Below are positions 34,020 to 44,596 of a stretch of 53,011 bases of DNA, one piece after another (within the stretch, counting starts at the first letter, position 1; the number at the start of each line of letters is the position of its first letter). Position numbers and translations under genes: made by a program. Source of the DNA: Vibrio halioticoli NBRC 102217 (lineage in GTDB: Bacteria > Pseudomonadota > Gammaproteobacteria > Enterobacterales > Vibrionaceae); assembly GCF_000496695.1 (NCBI RefSeq), contig NZ_BAUJ01000033.1:1-53011 (forward strand), given 5' to 3'. Below the pieces are notes generated by a model. It saw only the letters and a program-made list of their open reading frames with translations. It made no database searches and was not told the origin of the DNA.

Positions 34020-34048
34020 CTTGGGATCATCCGGATTGCCCCCAACAT
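34020..34048 (+). promoter_or_regulatory. Candidate sigma-32 (heat-shock) promoter of groESL
   Basis: CTTGGGA (34020-34026), 12 bases, then CCCCCAACAT (34039-34048) resembles CTTGAAA-N11-16-CCCCATnT. It lies about 67 bases before the groES start. The match in the -10 region is imperfect, so this is a candidate. Confidence 0.55.
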
Positions 34049-34114
34049 ATTCTTCACTAGCCAAGAAACGGCATTTTATCATTTGTTAGAAATACAATTT
34101 AGGAGAATCAATCG

Positions 34115-34405
34115 ATGAATATTCGTCCATTACATGATCGAGTTATCGTTGAGCGTCAAGAAGTTGAATCAAAATCTGCTGGCGGCATCGTTTTAACTGG
34201 TTCTGCTGCTGAGAAATCTACTCGCGGTAAAATCCTTGCTGTCGGTAAAGGTCGCATCCTAGAGAACGGCACAGTGCAACCTCTAGACGTTCAAGTTGGT
34301 GACACAGTAATCTTCGCTGAAGGCTACGGCACTAAAACTGAAAAGATTGATGGCAAAGAAGTGCTCATCATGTCTGAAAACGACATCATGGCAATTGTTG
34401 AATAA
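34115..34405 (+). CDS. groES: Co-chaperonin GroES
   Basis: A 96-residue protein (E. coli 97) that caps GroEL. It begins [27 protein letters not shown], in which the mobile loop ([12 protein letters not shown]) binds GroEL. The beta-barrel core and roof hairpin follow ([24 protein letters not shown]). AGGAGA precedes the ATG. It is 60 bases upstream of groEL in the normal bicistronic operon. Confidence 0.98.
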   Translation: MNIRPLHDRVIVERQEVESKSAGGIVLTGSAAEKSTRGKILAVGKGRILENGTVQPLDVQVGDTVIFAEGYGTKTEKIDGKEVLIMSENDIMAIVE

Positions 34406-34432
34406 GTAACCATTATCTGAATCAACAACTAA

Positions 34433-36112
<1,680 letters not shown>

Positions 36113-36473
36113 TTACATCAATCCCTTTTAAATACTGAAACGAGAGCTTAAGCTCTCGTTTTTTTTGTCTTGAAATTGGGCTTTCTGATTCTAAAGCCAC
36201 AAATTACACATAGTGGAATAGGAGTATACAAAGAGGCGTATAACGCATATTTAGGGGCGTAGGGGCTCAGCGTACAAATATCGATCGGGACAATACTTTG
36301 TATGCCTGCAATATGTGACAGTACTCGTAACGCTATCTATCTTATTGTTTTTGTTGGTTTTATCTGGTTTGTGTCACGTTATGTAGTTTTCACTTCTCAC
36401 TAGTATATGGTCAATCAAGAGCAACTTCTCTTGAGGTATTAATCATATTTAGATTGACCTAGAGGAAACTACA
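36113..36473. promoter_or_regulatory. groEL-pulA intergenic region
   Basis: 361 bases. After the groEL terminator there is about 300 bases of AT-rich sequence without a frame or RNA gene. A 7-bp perfect inverted repeat with 6-base loop, TCAAGAG-CAACTT-CTCTTGA (36415-36434), lies 40 bases before pulA. No MalT box (GGATGA-type) was seen, although pullulanases are often maltose-controlled. Confidence 0.6.
36139..36168 (+). terminator. groEL terminator
   Basis: AACGAGAGCTTAAGCTCTCGTT is an uninterrupted palindrome followed by a T-run, 26 bases past the groEL stop. Confidence 0.92.
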
Positions 36474-39400
36474 ATGAGTTTTAAGGTGAATATATTAGCA
36501 AAGGCAACAATGCCTATGTTAGTGGCAGCGGTACTGTTTGGGTGTGGAGGAGGAGACTCCTCTTCAATTGATGATCCTAATGTTCCTGACAATACTCCAG
36601 GAAACGAAGCGCTTTATCCTGCGCAACCTGATGAAGTGGTCATTTACTATAAACGTGATGGCGCTTTAGAAAGTGAATACCAAGGTTGGGGATTACACCT
36701 TTGGAATGGTGAAGGCTGTACTAGTACCGACCTTGAAAGCATGGGAATTAGCAGTTCAGGTACCAACTGGGCTGAACCTTATTTAGCGACAGGCTTTAAT
36801 CGCACTTATGGCGCTTATTATGTTCTCAAAGTGGATACCCTAGCTTCCGACCCTCATAAGTGCATGAACTTTATTTTGCATAAAGGTGATGAGAAAGGTT
36901 TTGGTAGTGCAAACCACAAAGTACAACTCGATCAATTAGGGGCAACTCGCAGTCTCTTTGGCTTTCATGGCAGTAGCGAAATTTACTATGAGCCAATCGC
37001 TGATCGTCCTGTGGCAATTAATGGGCAGAAAGCACACTGGTTGGATAGAGAGACGATAGCGTTAGAAGTTGCAGCGAATGTGGATAAAGTGGTTCTTTAC
37101 TACTCTCCGAGCAATGAGATTGTATTAGATAGTGATAAAAAAGATATTGTTGGTGGAACACAGATTGAATTGCCGATAGAAGGCAACTTGAACGATGAGC
37201 AAAAATCTCGCTTCCCACATCTTGCTGGCTTAACGGCCACTCACGTTAATCTTGACGATGCCGAATTGGGATTGGTACTGAAAAGCCAGATCGTACTGGC
37301 GACTTATAATAGTGATGAGCAACTCATTAGCTCTACAGAAGTACAAAAGGCCGGTGTTTTAGATGACGTCTTTGTAAAAAAAGACAGCGGTAATGCTATT
37401 TCTGAGCAGTTAGGGGCTATTGTTCAGGGGACAAATACAGAGTTTAAATTATGGGCACCGACAGCAAAAAATGTCGTACTTTATCTGTATGACTCTAACA
37501 AGGTACAGATCCAACAGGTACAAATGAGTGAAAATACTCACAATGGCGTGTGGGAGTCTGATTCTATATCTGATGTTGTGGGTAAGTATTATCGATATGA
37601 AATCACGGTATACCATCCAACGACGAAACAGATTGAAACGGTTATGGTCACAGACCCGTATTCTTTAAGCCTTTCAACTAATTCTACATATTCTCAAGTT
37701 GTTGATTTAGAGAATGACGCATCGTTAAAGCCGGCTAATTGGGATAATTATGAAAGGCCAGAAACCCCGCAAAACAGTCATGGCGAGTATATCGATGAAT
37801 ATCATGTCTTATATGAATCTCATTTAAGAGATTTTAGTTTTAGTGACTCCCAAGGTACACCTTCCCTTAACGGAAAATACCTTGCAATTACTGAGCCACA
37901 ACGAGAATCGGTTTCTCACCTAAAAGAGCTTCAAGCAGCCGGGCTAAATACTTTACATATTCTTCCTGCCTTTGATATAGCCACTGTAAATGAAGCGAAT
38001 ACTATAGATATCAATGACACAGTCGCAGACCTTTGTGCTGTTCGAGAAAGTGCCGTTGTGTGTGGAGTAGAGGATCCAAACCAGACCTTAGAAAGCGTCA
38101 TGCAAGGTTACGATCCAACGACAGATCAAGTTCAGCTTCTAATGAACGATCTGCGTGATCTAGACAGCTTTAACTGGGGTTACGACCCATACCATTACAC
38201 TGTGCCTGAAGGCAGTTTTGCTACCAATGCAGAGGGTACTGTTCGCATTAAAGAATTTCGTGAGATGGTGAAAGCGACTCATGATATGGATTTAAAGCTA
38301 ATCATGGATGTGGTTTACAACCATACTAATGCATCGGGAACCAATGAAAAGTCAGTCTTAGATAAAATAGTCCCTGGGTATTATCATCGCCTGAATGTGA
38401 ATACGGGTGGCGTAGAGAACTCAACATGTTGTGACAATACCGCCACTGAGAACTTAATGATGGGTAAGCTAATGATTGATTCATTAGTGACTTGGTCGAA
38501 AGAATATAACGTAGATGGTTTCCGTTTCGATCTTATGGCTCACCAGCCGAAAGCTTTGATGATTGAAGCATTGGAAGAGGTACGTAAAATTCGCCCCGAT
38601 ACTCTATTTTACGGGGAAGGATGGGACTTTGGCGAAGTAGCCAACAATGCGCGCTTTGAACAAGCCACACAAATCAATATGGCAGGTACTGGCATAGGTA
38701 CTTTCTCTGATCGCCTGCGTGATGCAGTGCGTGGCGGTAGCCCTTTTGATGGTGACGGTTCTGGCTTGCGTAGAAATCAGGGTTTTGCAAACGCCGCTTA
38801 TCCTAATGAACGTCGTGAAATGACCGAGACAGAAAGCCAAGATTTGCTGCACAACCAAGATTTAGTGCGTTTGGGCATGGCGGGTAATTTAGCTGATTTT
38901 GTTCTTGTCGATTATGAAGGCACAACTCAGCAAGGTAAGCATATTGACTATAATGGTGCTCCTGCGGGATACACTAAAGATCCTTCAGAAAACATTTCAT
39001 ATGTGTCTAAACATGATAACCAAACGTTCTGGGATAACAATGCTTACAAGAGTGCGACAGGAGTTAACTCTGATGAGCGTGCTCGTATGCAAAGTTTGGG
39101 ACTGTCTGTAGTAATGATGGGGCAAGGTATTCCTTTTATCCATATGGGCTCTGAGCTACTACGTTCTAAGTCAATGCAGCGAGATTCTTATGATTCTGGT
39201 GATTGGTTTAACCGAGTGAAGTTTGATGGTTCAGATAACAACTGGAATGTTGGATTACCTCGCCAAGATAAAGACGGGGCAAACTGGAATTTAATCTCAC
39301 AAATTATCTCTGACAGCACCAATAAACCGACTGAACAAGATATTGATTTGGCTAAGAATCAATTTTTAGAATTGTTAAAAATTCGCAGTTCGAGTGCACT

Positions 39401-40385
39401 TTTCCAACTTAGTTCAGCACAAGAGGTTATGGCGCGTGTCGATTTCCACAATGTTGGGGAAGGACAAACGCAAGGTCTCATCGTTATGTCGATTGATGAT
39501 GGTGTGAGTGCCGGTGACGATCTTGATTCAAACAATGACGCTATTGTTGTTGTCATTAATGCCTCTAATGTGGTGCAGCATTTCGCCATTGAAGGAGCAA
39601 CTGATTTTCAACTTCATGACGTGCAGGCTATCTCGGCAGATTCAATAGTACGTACAGCGGCATTTGCCGATGGCACCTTCTCTGTACCAGCATTGACTAC
39701 AGCGGTATTTGTTCAACCACAAAATGGCGTGCAAGGTAGCGGTTTACCTGTGGCTGAAAAAGACCAAGATTTACCACCATTTGGCGCATCACCTGTATAC
39801 ATTGCCGGCAGCTTTGCACAAGCTTCATGGGAGCCAGCAACTATCGAAGTGCCGTACTTTACTGGTGGCGTATATAGCACCAAGTTGGGTTTAAGTGAGA
39901 GTGCTGAATACAAGTTTACTTTGGGGGATTGGGACAGTGCGATTGATTGCGATGGTGGAAATTGTGCCGTTGATTTCACAGAAATAGGCATGTACGAATT
40001 TGCATTAGACGCCAGTGATACTTCTGCTTTAAAAGTCATTGAAGCTAAGTTAGTTGAAAGTTATTTGGATAAAGAGTGGTATATTCCTGGCTCAATCTCA
40101 GGTGCCTGGGATCATTCTGCAGAGCGAAAAATGGCCTTAACCGATACAGCCGGACAAGTGTTGTTTAATACTGGAGAGCTTGAGTCTGGCACTTCTTACG
40201 AGTTTAAACTGACCTGTGGTGATTGGGGTCAATGTGAACATGGTTTCAACGATGTTATTGCCGCTGAAGGTTCTTTACCTATTCATGAGGCTAGTGGCAA
40301 TATCGCGTTTACTCCTGATGCAAGCGCAAGCTATGAAGTGGTTTTTGATTTTCTTGCTAAAACGGTGCTTATCCGTCAGTTATAA
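36474..40385 (+). CDS. pulA: Pullulanase-type alpha-1,6-glucosidase lipoprotein
   Basis: A 1303-residue secreted lipoprotein of the GH13 pullulanase group, debranching alpha-1,6 links in pullulan, starch or glycogen. The lipobox LFGC (C24) is followed by GGGDSSS. A CBM41-like starch-binding domain (~55-165) and a second beta domain (~170-290) precede the CBM48-like N-domain (~310-420; FKLWAPTAKNVVLYLYD). The catalytic barrel (~440-960) has regions DVVYNH, GFRFDL (nucleophile D686), FYGEGWDFG (acid/base E715) and SKHDNQ (transition-state D848). Two related C-terminal domains begin VYIAGSF (~1108) and WYIPGSISG (~1202), probably starch-binding. No type II secretion gene is nearby. AGAGGAAAC precedes the ATG. 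The flanking terminators suggest a monocistronic unit. Confidence 0.93.
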   Translation: MSFKVNILAKATMPMLVAAVLFGCGGGDSSSIDDPNVPDNTPGNEALYPAQPDEVVIYYKRDGALESEYQGWGLHLWNGEGCTSTDLESMGISSSGTNWAEPYLATGFNRTYGAYYVLKVDTLASDPHKCMNFILHKGDEKGFGSANHKVQLDQLGATRSLFGFHGSSEIYYEPIADRPVAINGQKAHWLDRETIALEVAANVDKVVLYYSPSNEIVLDSDKKDIVGGTQIELPIEGNLNDEQKSRFPHLAGLTATHVNLDDAELGLVLKSQIVLATYNSDEQLISSTEVQKAGVLDDVFVKKDSGNAISEQLGAIVQGTNTEFKLWAPTAKNVVLYLYDSNKVQIQQVQMSENTHNGVWESDSISDVVGKYYRYEITVYHPTTKQIETVMVTDPYSLSLSTNSTYSQVVDLENDASLKPANWDNYERPETPQNSHGEYIDEYHVLYESHLRDFSFSDSQGTPSLNGKYLAITEPQRESVSHLKELQAAGLNTLHILPAFDIATVNEANTIDINDTVADLCAVRESAVVCGVEDPNQTLESVMQGYDPTTDQVQLLMNDLRDLDSFNWGYDPYHYTVPEGSFATNAEGTVRIKEFREMVKATHDMDLKLIMDVVYNHTNASGTNEKSVLDKIVPGYYHRLNVNTGGVENSTCCDNTATENLMMGKLMIDSLVTWSKEYNVDGFRFDLMAHQPKALMIEALEEVRKIRPDTLFYGEGWDFGEVANNARFEQATQINMAGTGIGTFSDRLRDAVRGGSPFDGDGSGLRRNQGFANAAYPNERREMTETESQDLLHNQDLVRLGMAGNLADFVLVDYEGTTQQGKHIDYNGAPAGYTKDPSENISYVSKHDNQTFWDNNAYKSATGVNSDERARMQSLGLSVVMMGQGIPFIHMGSELLRSKSMQRDSYDSGDWFNRVKFDGSDNNWNVGLPRQDKDGANWNLISQIISDSTNKPTEQDIDLAKNQFLELLKIRSSSALFQLSSAQEVMARVDFHNVGEGQTQGLIVMSIDDGVSAGDDLDSNNDAIVVVINASNVVQHFAIEGATDFQLHDVQAISADSIVRTAAFADGTFSVPALTTAVFVQPQNGVQGSGLPVAEKDQDLPPFGASPVYIAGSFAQASWEPATIEVPYFTGGVYSTKLGLSESAEYKFTLGDWDSAIDCDGGNCAVDFTEIGMYEFALDASDTSALKVIEAKLVESYLDKEWYIPGSISGAWDHSAERKMALTDTAGQVLFNTGELESGTSYEFKLTCGDWGQCEHGFNDVIAAEGSLPIHEASGNIAFTPDASASYEVVFDFLAKTVLIRQL

Positions 40386-40412
40386 GCAAATGTAGTGAAC
40401 ACTTTATGATTC

Positions 40413-40441
40413 AGCGCCACTCATTTTAGTGGCGCTTTTTT
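40413..40441 (+). terminator. pulA terminator
   Basis: AGCGCCACT, 6-base loop, AGTGGCGCT, then TTTTT: 28 bases past the pulA stop. Confidence 0.9.
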
Positions 40442-40530
40442 ATGGTCGTAATATCTGCAAAATCAGTTCCACTAGTGTTCTTTGTCAATATCTTGCACAC
40501 TAAGTTCATCTGAACAGTTAGAGAAAGAAG

Positions 40531-41967
40531 ATGCACATACAAAAATTGAAGTACAAAGACGGCATGGCGGAGCTGTCTATCGCTGATTGGCACATTGAAG
40601 CCGGCCAACATTGGGGAATATTTTCTTCACAAAGTCAGTGTTCAGCGCTAATTGTTCAGTTGTTAAGTGGCGAACTCGAAGCGAACTCAGGTGAGGTATT
40701 GGATAGCCCGCAACGTATCGCGTGTGTCTCTTTGCTTCATCAGCAACGCTTGTTAGAAGAAGAGATTGCTAAAGACGAAACCGACTTTCAAGACCGCATT
40801 GATTACGGTTCAACGGTTGAGCAACTGATCTTAAACATGGGTTGTACTCAAGCTGAGCTAGAAGAAGTGATTGAGAAAACGGATCTGGGTGAATTGCGTC
40901 AGCGTCCTTTCCGTCAACTTTCTACGGGCGAAACACGTCGCGCTATGCTTGCTCGCGCCTTAGTGACTAAGCCGCAACTGCTGATTCTTGATGAACCTTA
41001 TACAGGGTTAGATACTGCGCACCGACTGGCTCTAAGTCAGCTACTTAACGTGTGCGCCGAGCAGATGCAACTGATTGTCATTACTTCTCGTGAAGATGAA
41101 CTGCCAAGTTGTATCAGCCATGTGGCTTTGTTTGACCATCACTCGCTGACCCAAACCATGACCTTAGAAGAGTGGCACAACCATCCTATCAAGCAACACA
41201 TCAAGAAACTGTCACAACAAAAGAGTGGTGGTGTGTTTGAGCTTCTTGAGTCTTACCATGAGCAAAAGCAGTTGCTTGATCCCTTAATTGATATGCAAAA
41301 CGTCAAAGTGGAATATCTAGATGGGGTGATTTTCAAAGACTTTACTTGGCAAGCTAAAATTGGTCAGCACTGGCAAATTCGTGGGCCAAATGGCTGTGGT
41401 AAAAGCACCTTGTTAGGCTTGATCATGGGTGACCATCCGCAGTGCTACAGCAATGACATTTCTGTGCTAGGTATGAAGCGCGGTTCTGGCGAAAGCATTT
41501 GGGATATCAAGAAGCAAATCGGCATAGTCTCGTCTGCACTGCATTTGCAGTATCGCGTGAATTGCAGTGCGCTAGACGTATTACTGTCGGGTTTCTTTGA
41601 TAGCATCGGCTTGTATGAAAAGCCGAGTAAGAAACAGATTCAGCTTGCTCAGCAATGGCTAAAAGTGCTGGAAATGAGCGAATTTGAGAAGATTGGCTTT
41701 AAGAGTTTAGATTACGGACAGCAGCGACTATTACTGATTGGCCGCGCCTTGATTAAGCAACCGGCATTACTCGTGCTAGATGAACCATACCAAGGGCTTG
41801 ATTACATTAACCGTAAGTTGGTGTTCTTTGTGCTAAATCGCATCGCCAAAACCAACATGAGCCAACTGCTGTACGTGACCCACTACGCAGAAGATGCCCT
41901 AGAAGCCATCGACCACTTCATTGACTTTGAACCTGTCGCCGAAGGCCATCAACTGGTGATCAGCTAG
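40531..41967 (+). CDS. modF: ModF-like double ABC ATPase
   Basis: A 478-residue protein with two fused ABC ATPase domains and no membrane segments (E. coli ModF/PhrA about 490). Domain 1 (~1-220) has signature LSTGETRRAMLARAL and Walker B LLILDEPYTGLD, but its Walker A region is degenerate (see findings). Domain 2 (~255-478) has Walker A GPNGCGKSTLL, a variant signature LDYGQQRLLLIGRAL, Walker B LLVLDEPYQGLD and switch His in YVTHYAED. ModF is annotated as linked to molybdenum transport in E. coli by its position near modABC, but its function is not established. No mod genes are nearby here, so the molybdate link is by name only. A hairpin follows at 41988-42019. Confidence 0.88.
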   Translation: MHIQKLKYKDGMAELSIADWHIEAGQHWGIFSSQSQCSALIVQLLSGELEANSGEVLDSPQRIACVSLLHQQRLLEEEIAKDETDFQDRIDYGSTVEQLILNMGCTQAELEEVIEKTDLGELRQRPFRQLSTGETRRAMLARALVTKPQLLILDEPYTGLDTAHRLALSQLLNVCAEQMQLIVITSREDELPSCISHVALFDHHSLTQTMTLEEWHNHPIKQHIKKLSQQKSGGVFELLESYHEQKQLLDPLIDMQNVKVEYLDGVIFKDFTWQAKIGQHWQIRGPNGCGKSTLLGLIMGDHPQCYSNDISVLGMKRGSGESIWDIKKQIGIVSSALHLQYRVNCSALDVLLSGFFDSIGLYEKPSKKQIQLAQQWLKVLEMSEFEKIGFKSLDYGQQRLLLIGRALIKQPALLVLDEPYQGLDYINRKLVFFVLNRIAKTNMSQLLYVTHYAEDALEAIDHFIDFEPVAEGHQLVIS

Positions 41968-41987
41968 TCGTTATTGCCAATACCTTT

Positions 41988-42019
41988 AAGTAAGGGCTCA
42001 GTTTACTGGGCACTTACTT
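41988..42019 (+). terminator. Hairpin after modF
   Basis: AAGTAAG-G-GCTCAG-TTTA-CTGGGC-A-CTTACTT folds into two stacked stems with one single-base mismatch. It lacks a T-run, so it may protect or process the transcript rather than terminate it. Confidence 0.5.
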
Positions 42020-42182
42020 AGAGGGCATAAATGATGTGAATGTGCCTGAATAAGCGATTTCTCCCTTCCTGCGAGTGTTATAACCGAATAAACCTGTGCT
42101 CTAGCTCAAACTTTACTGGCTATTTTTCCCGCAAACGAGTACCTTTGCGCGGTTAAAAATATTCAACGCATAAGGGTCTGAT

Positions 42183-43775
42183 TTGATTTCCACAGCTAAC
42201 ATCACTCAACAATTTGGCGCTAAGCCTTTATTTGAAAATATCTCGGTTAAATTTGGCGAAGGCAATCGCTATGGTCTGATCGGAGCAAATGGTTGTGGTA
42301 AGTCCACGTTTATGAAGATCTTAAGCGGTGAGCTTGAGCCTTCTGGTGGTAATGTTAGCTACGATCCTAATGAACGCGTGGCTAAACTAAACCAGGATCA
42401 GTTTGCTTACGAAGAATTTACCGTAATCGATACTGTGGTTATGGGTTTCAAAGAGCTTTGGGCGGTAAAGCAAGAGCGTGACCGTATTTACTCATTGGCT
42501 GAAATGAGTGAAGAAGATGGCATGAAAGTGGCTGACCTTGAGGTTGAGTTCGCAGAAATGGACGGTTACATGGCGGAAGCCAAAGCGGGCGAATTATTGC
42601 TTGCGGTAGGTATTCCTGAAGAACAGCATTACGGCCTGATGAGCGAAGTCGCTCCCGGTTGGAAACTGCGTGTGCTATTAGCGCAGGTACTATTTGCTGA
42701 CCCGCACATCATGCTACTCGATGAACCTACCAACAACTTGGATATGGACACCATCCGTTGGTTGGAAGAGACGTTGAACCAACGTAACTGCACCATGATT
42801 ATCATCTCGCATGACCGTCACTTCTTAAACTCAGTATGTACTCACATGGCTGACTTAGACTACGGTGAGTTGCGTCTATACCCTGGTAACTACGACGAAT
42901 ACATGACCGCAGCGACTCAAGCTCGTGAGCGTCTATTGTCTGACAACGCTAAGAAAAAAGCGCAAATTGCCGAACTGCAAACTTTCGTTTCTCGCTTCTC
43001 TGCGAATGCTTCAAAAGCGAAACAAGCCACTTCTCGTGCTAAGCAGATTGATAAAATCCAACTGGATGAAGTTAAAGCATCAAGCCGTCAAAACCCATTC
43101 ATTCGTTTTGAGCAATCTAAAGAGTTGTTCCGTAATGCCTTGGTGATTGAAAACCTAACTCAAGGTTTTGAAGACGATTTATATGCTGACTTTAATGCCA
43201 TTTTTGAAGTGGGCGAGCGCGTTGCTATTATCGGTGAAAACGGCGTAGGTAAAACAACGCTGTTGAACACATTAGCCGGCTCAATTGCCCCTCGTAGCGG
43301 TGAGTACAAGTGGTCTGAAAACTCAAACATTGGTTACTACGCTCAAGATCATGCACACGACTTTGAAGAAGACTTGAAAGTATTTGACTGGATGGCGCAA
43401 TGGCGTCAAGAAGGCGACGATGAGCAAGTGGTACGTAGCTTCTTAGGCCGTATGTTGTTTGGTCAAGACGATATCAAGAAGCCGGTTAAGGTTCTTTCTG
43501 GTGGTGAGCAAGGTCGTATGCTGTTAGGCAAGATCATGATGCACAAGCCAAACATCTTATTGATGGATGAACCGACTAACCACATGGATATGGAATCTAT
43601 CGAATCGCTAAACTTGGCGCTAGAGAACTACAAGGGCACTTTGTTCTTCGTTTCTCACGACCGTGTATTTGTAGATTCGTTGGCAACACGCATTCTTGAA
43701 ATTAAAGACGGTAAGATCAACGACTTCCGTGGTACTTACGCTGAGTTCTTGAAAAACCGTGGTATTGAGAGCTAA
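42183..43775 (+). CDS. ybiT: ABC-F family ATPase YbiT
   Basis: A 530-residue soluble protein (E. coli YbiT 530) with two ABC domains in tandem and no membrane segments. Domain 1: Walker [10 protein letters not shown], Walker [14 protein letters not shown] charged helical ABC-F linker (~245-310) carries [20 protein letters not shown]. Domain 2: Walker [10 protein letters not shown], signature [12 protein letters not shown], Walker [17 protein letters not shown] proteins act at the ribosomal E site to relieve translation problems. The start is TTG at 42183 with AAGGG upstream; the first residues align with E. coli YbiT (SNVTxQFG), so this start is well supported. Confidence 0.94.
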   Translation: MISTANITQQFGAKPLFENISVKFGEGNRYGLIGANGCGKSTFMKILSGELEPSGGNVSYDPNERVAKLNQDQFAYEEFTVIDTVVMGFKELWAVKQERDRIYSLAEMSEEDGMKVADLEVEFAEMDGYMAEAKAGELLLAVGIPEEQHYGLMSEVAPGWKLRVLLAQVLFADPHIMLLDEPTNNLDMDTIRWLEETLNQRNCTMIIISHDRHFLNSVCTHMADLDYGELRLYPGNYDEYMTAATQARERLLSDNAKKKAQIAELQTFVSRFSANASKAKQATSRAKQIDKIQLDEVKASSRQNPFIRFEQSKELFRNALVIENLTQGFEDDLYADFNAIFEVGERVAIIGENGVGKTTLLNTLAGSIAPRSGEYKWSENSNIGYYAQDHAHDFEEDLKVFDWMAQWRQEGDDEQVVRSFLGRMLFGQDDIKKPVKVLSGGEQGRMLLGKIMMHKPNILLMDEPTNHMDMESIESLNLALENYKGTLFFVSHDRVFVDSLATRILEIKDGKINDFRGTYAEFLKNRGIES

Positions 43776-43812
43776 GTAAAGCTAAGCTTAATTACGTTTT
43801 TTGATTGATGAT

Positions 43813-43839
43813 AGCCCTTGCAATTGCAGGGGCTTTTTT
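43813..43839 (+). terminator. ybiT terminator
   Basis: AGCCCTTGCA and TGCAGGGGCT (one G-T pair) are followed by TTTTTT, 38 bases past the stop. Confidence 0.88.
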
Positions 43840-43961
43840 ATGGATAAATACATGAAATAATTATATTTCATATGCAATCAGTTTGTTTTGTTTTATGCTT
43901 AATTGGTGACGGTTTGAGACTCAAACCAAATAGAGTTGTAATCAATAAGATGGATTTTAAA

Positions 43962-44525
43962 ATGAAAAAACGACTATTAGCAGTAACAGCGACACTTGCC
44001 CTTGCTTCACCTTTTGCTATGGCTGAAAGTGCGCCGGTAATGTTCTCTTCTCTAAATGGCTTTAATGCGCCAAATGCAGATTCAGTAGGCGGTGTACGTC
44101 TGTCTGTATTGCACGGTCAAGTTCGTGAAGTTACAGGGCTAGATATCTCAGTGTTAGGTATGTCCGAGCGCGATAACATGACTGGGCTTAACTTAAGCTT
44201 TTTCTTTGGCGGTTCTAAAGTTAATAAACAAATGACCGGTGCGGCATTGGGTCTATTTAACTGGAACCCAGGTAATACAACAGGTGCTAACATTAGTGCG
44301 GTTAACATTACCAATAATGTGAAAGGTCTAAACTTGGGGGTGGCTAACATCTCTAAAGGGAAAACTATTGCTGATGTAGCCGTGGTGAGCCTTTCTAAAG
44401 AATCTAACTTCCAGCTAGGTATCTTCAACAAAACAGAAAAAATTGATGGCGTACAGATCGGTCTAATTAACTGTGCTGACAATGGCTTCTTTAAATGTTT
44501 CCCTATCGTGAACTTTGCTAAGTAA
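43962..44525 (+). CDS. Exported repeat protein (LA_2272-like surface repeat)
   Basis: A 187-residue protein from the ATG at 43962; an open frame extends upstream to 43872 but the signal peptide starts here. The signal peptide is MKKRLLAVTATLALASPFAMA, cut after AMA. The mature part is a series of about 20-residue units of pattern G-x-N/D-x-S/G: GLDISVLGMS, GLNLSFFFGG, GAALGLFNWN, GANISAVNIT, GLNLGVANIS and GVQIGLINCA. This suggests a beta-solenoid or beta-barrel-like fold. It ends with CADNGFFKCFPIVNF, where two cysteines could pair. The unit pattern resembles LA_2272 family surface-repeat proteins; I am not certain of the family. Location periplasmic or outer membrane. Function unknown. Confidence 0.75.
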   Translation: MKKRLLAVTATLALASPFAMAESAPVMFSSLNGFNAPNADSVGGVRLSVLHGQVREVTGLDISVLGMSERDNMTGLNLSFFFGGSKVNKQMTGAALGLFNWNPGNTTGANISAVNITNNVKGLNLGVANISKGKTIADVAVVSLSKESNFQLGIFNKTEKIDGVQIGLINCADNGFFKCFPIVNFAK

Positions 44526-44558
44526 TCGACGTTAAAACATTTTACACACCTTATTATT

Positions 44559-44596
44559 GAACCTCGACGAGACAGTGTCTCGCCGAGGTTTTTTCT
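44559..44596. terminator. Bidirectional terminator between the repeat protein and epmB
   Basis: AACCTCG-A-CGAGACA-G-TGTCTCG-C-CGAGGTT followed by TTTT: a 14-bp stem with one mismatch, ending just past the epmB stop. Confidence 0.85.
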
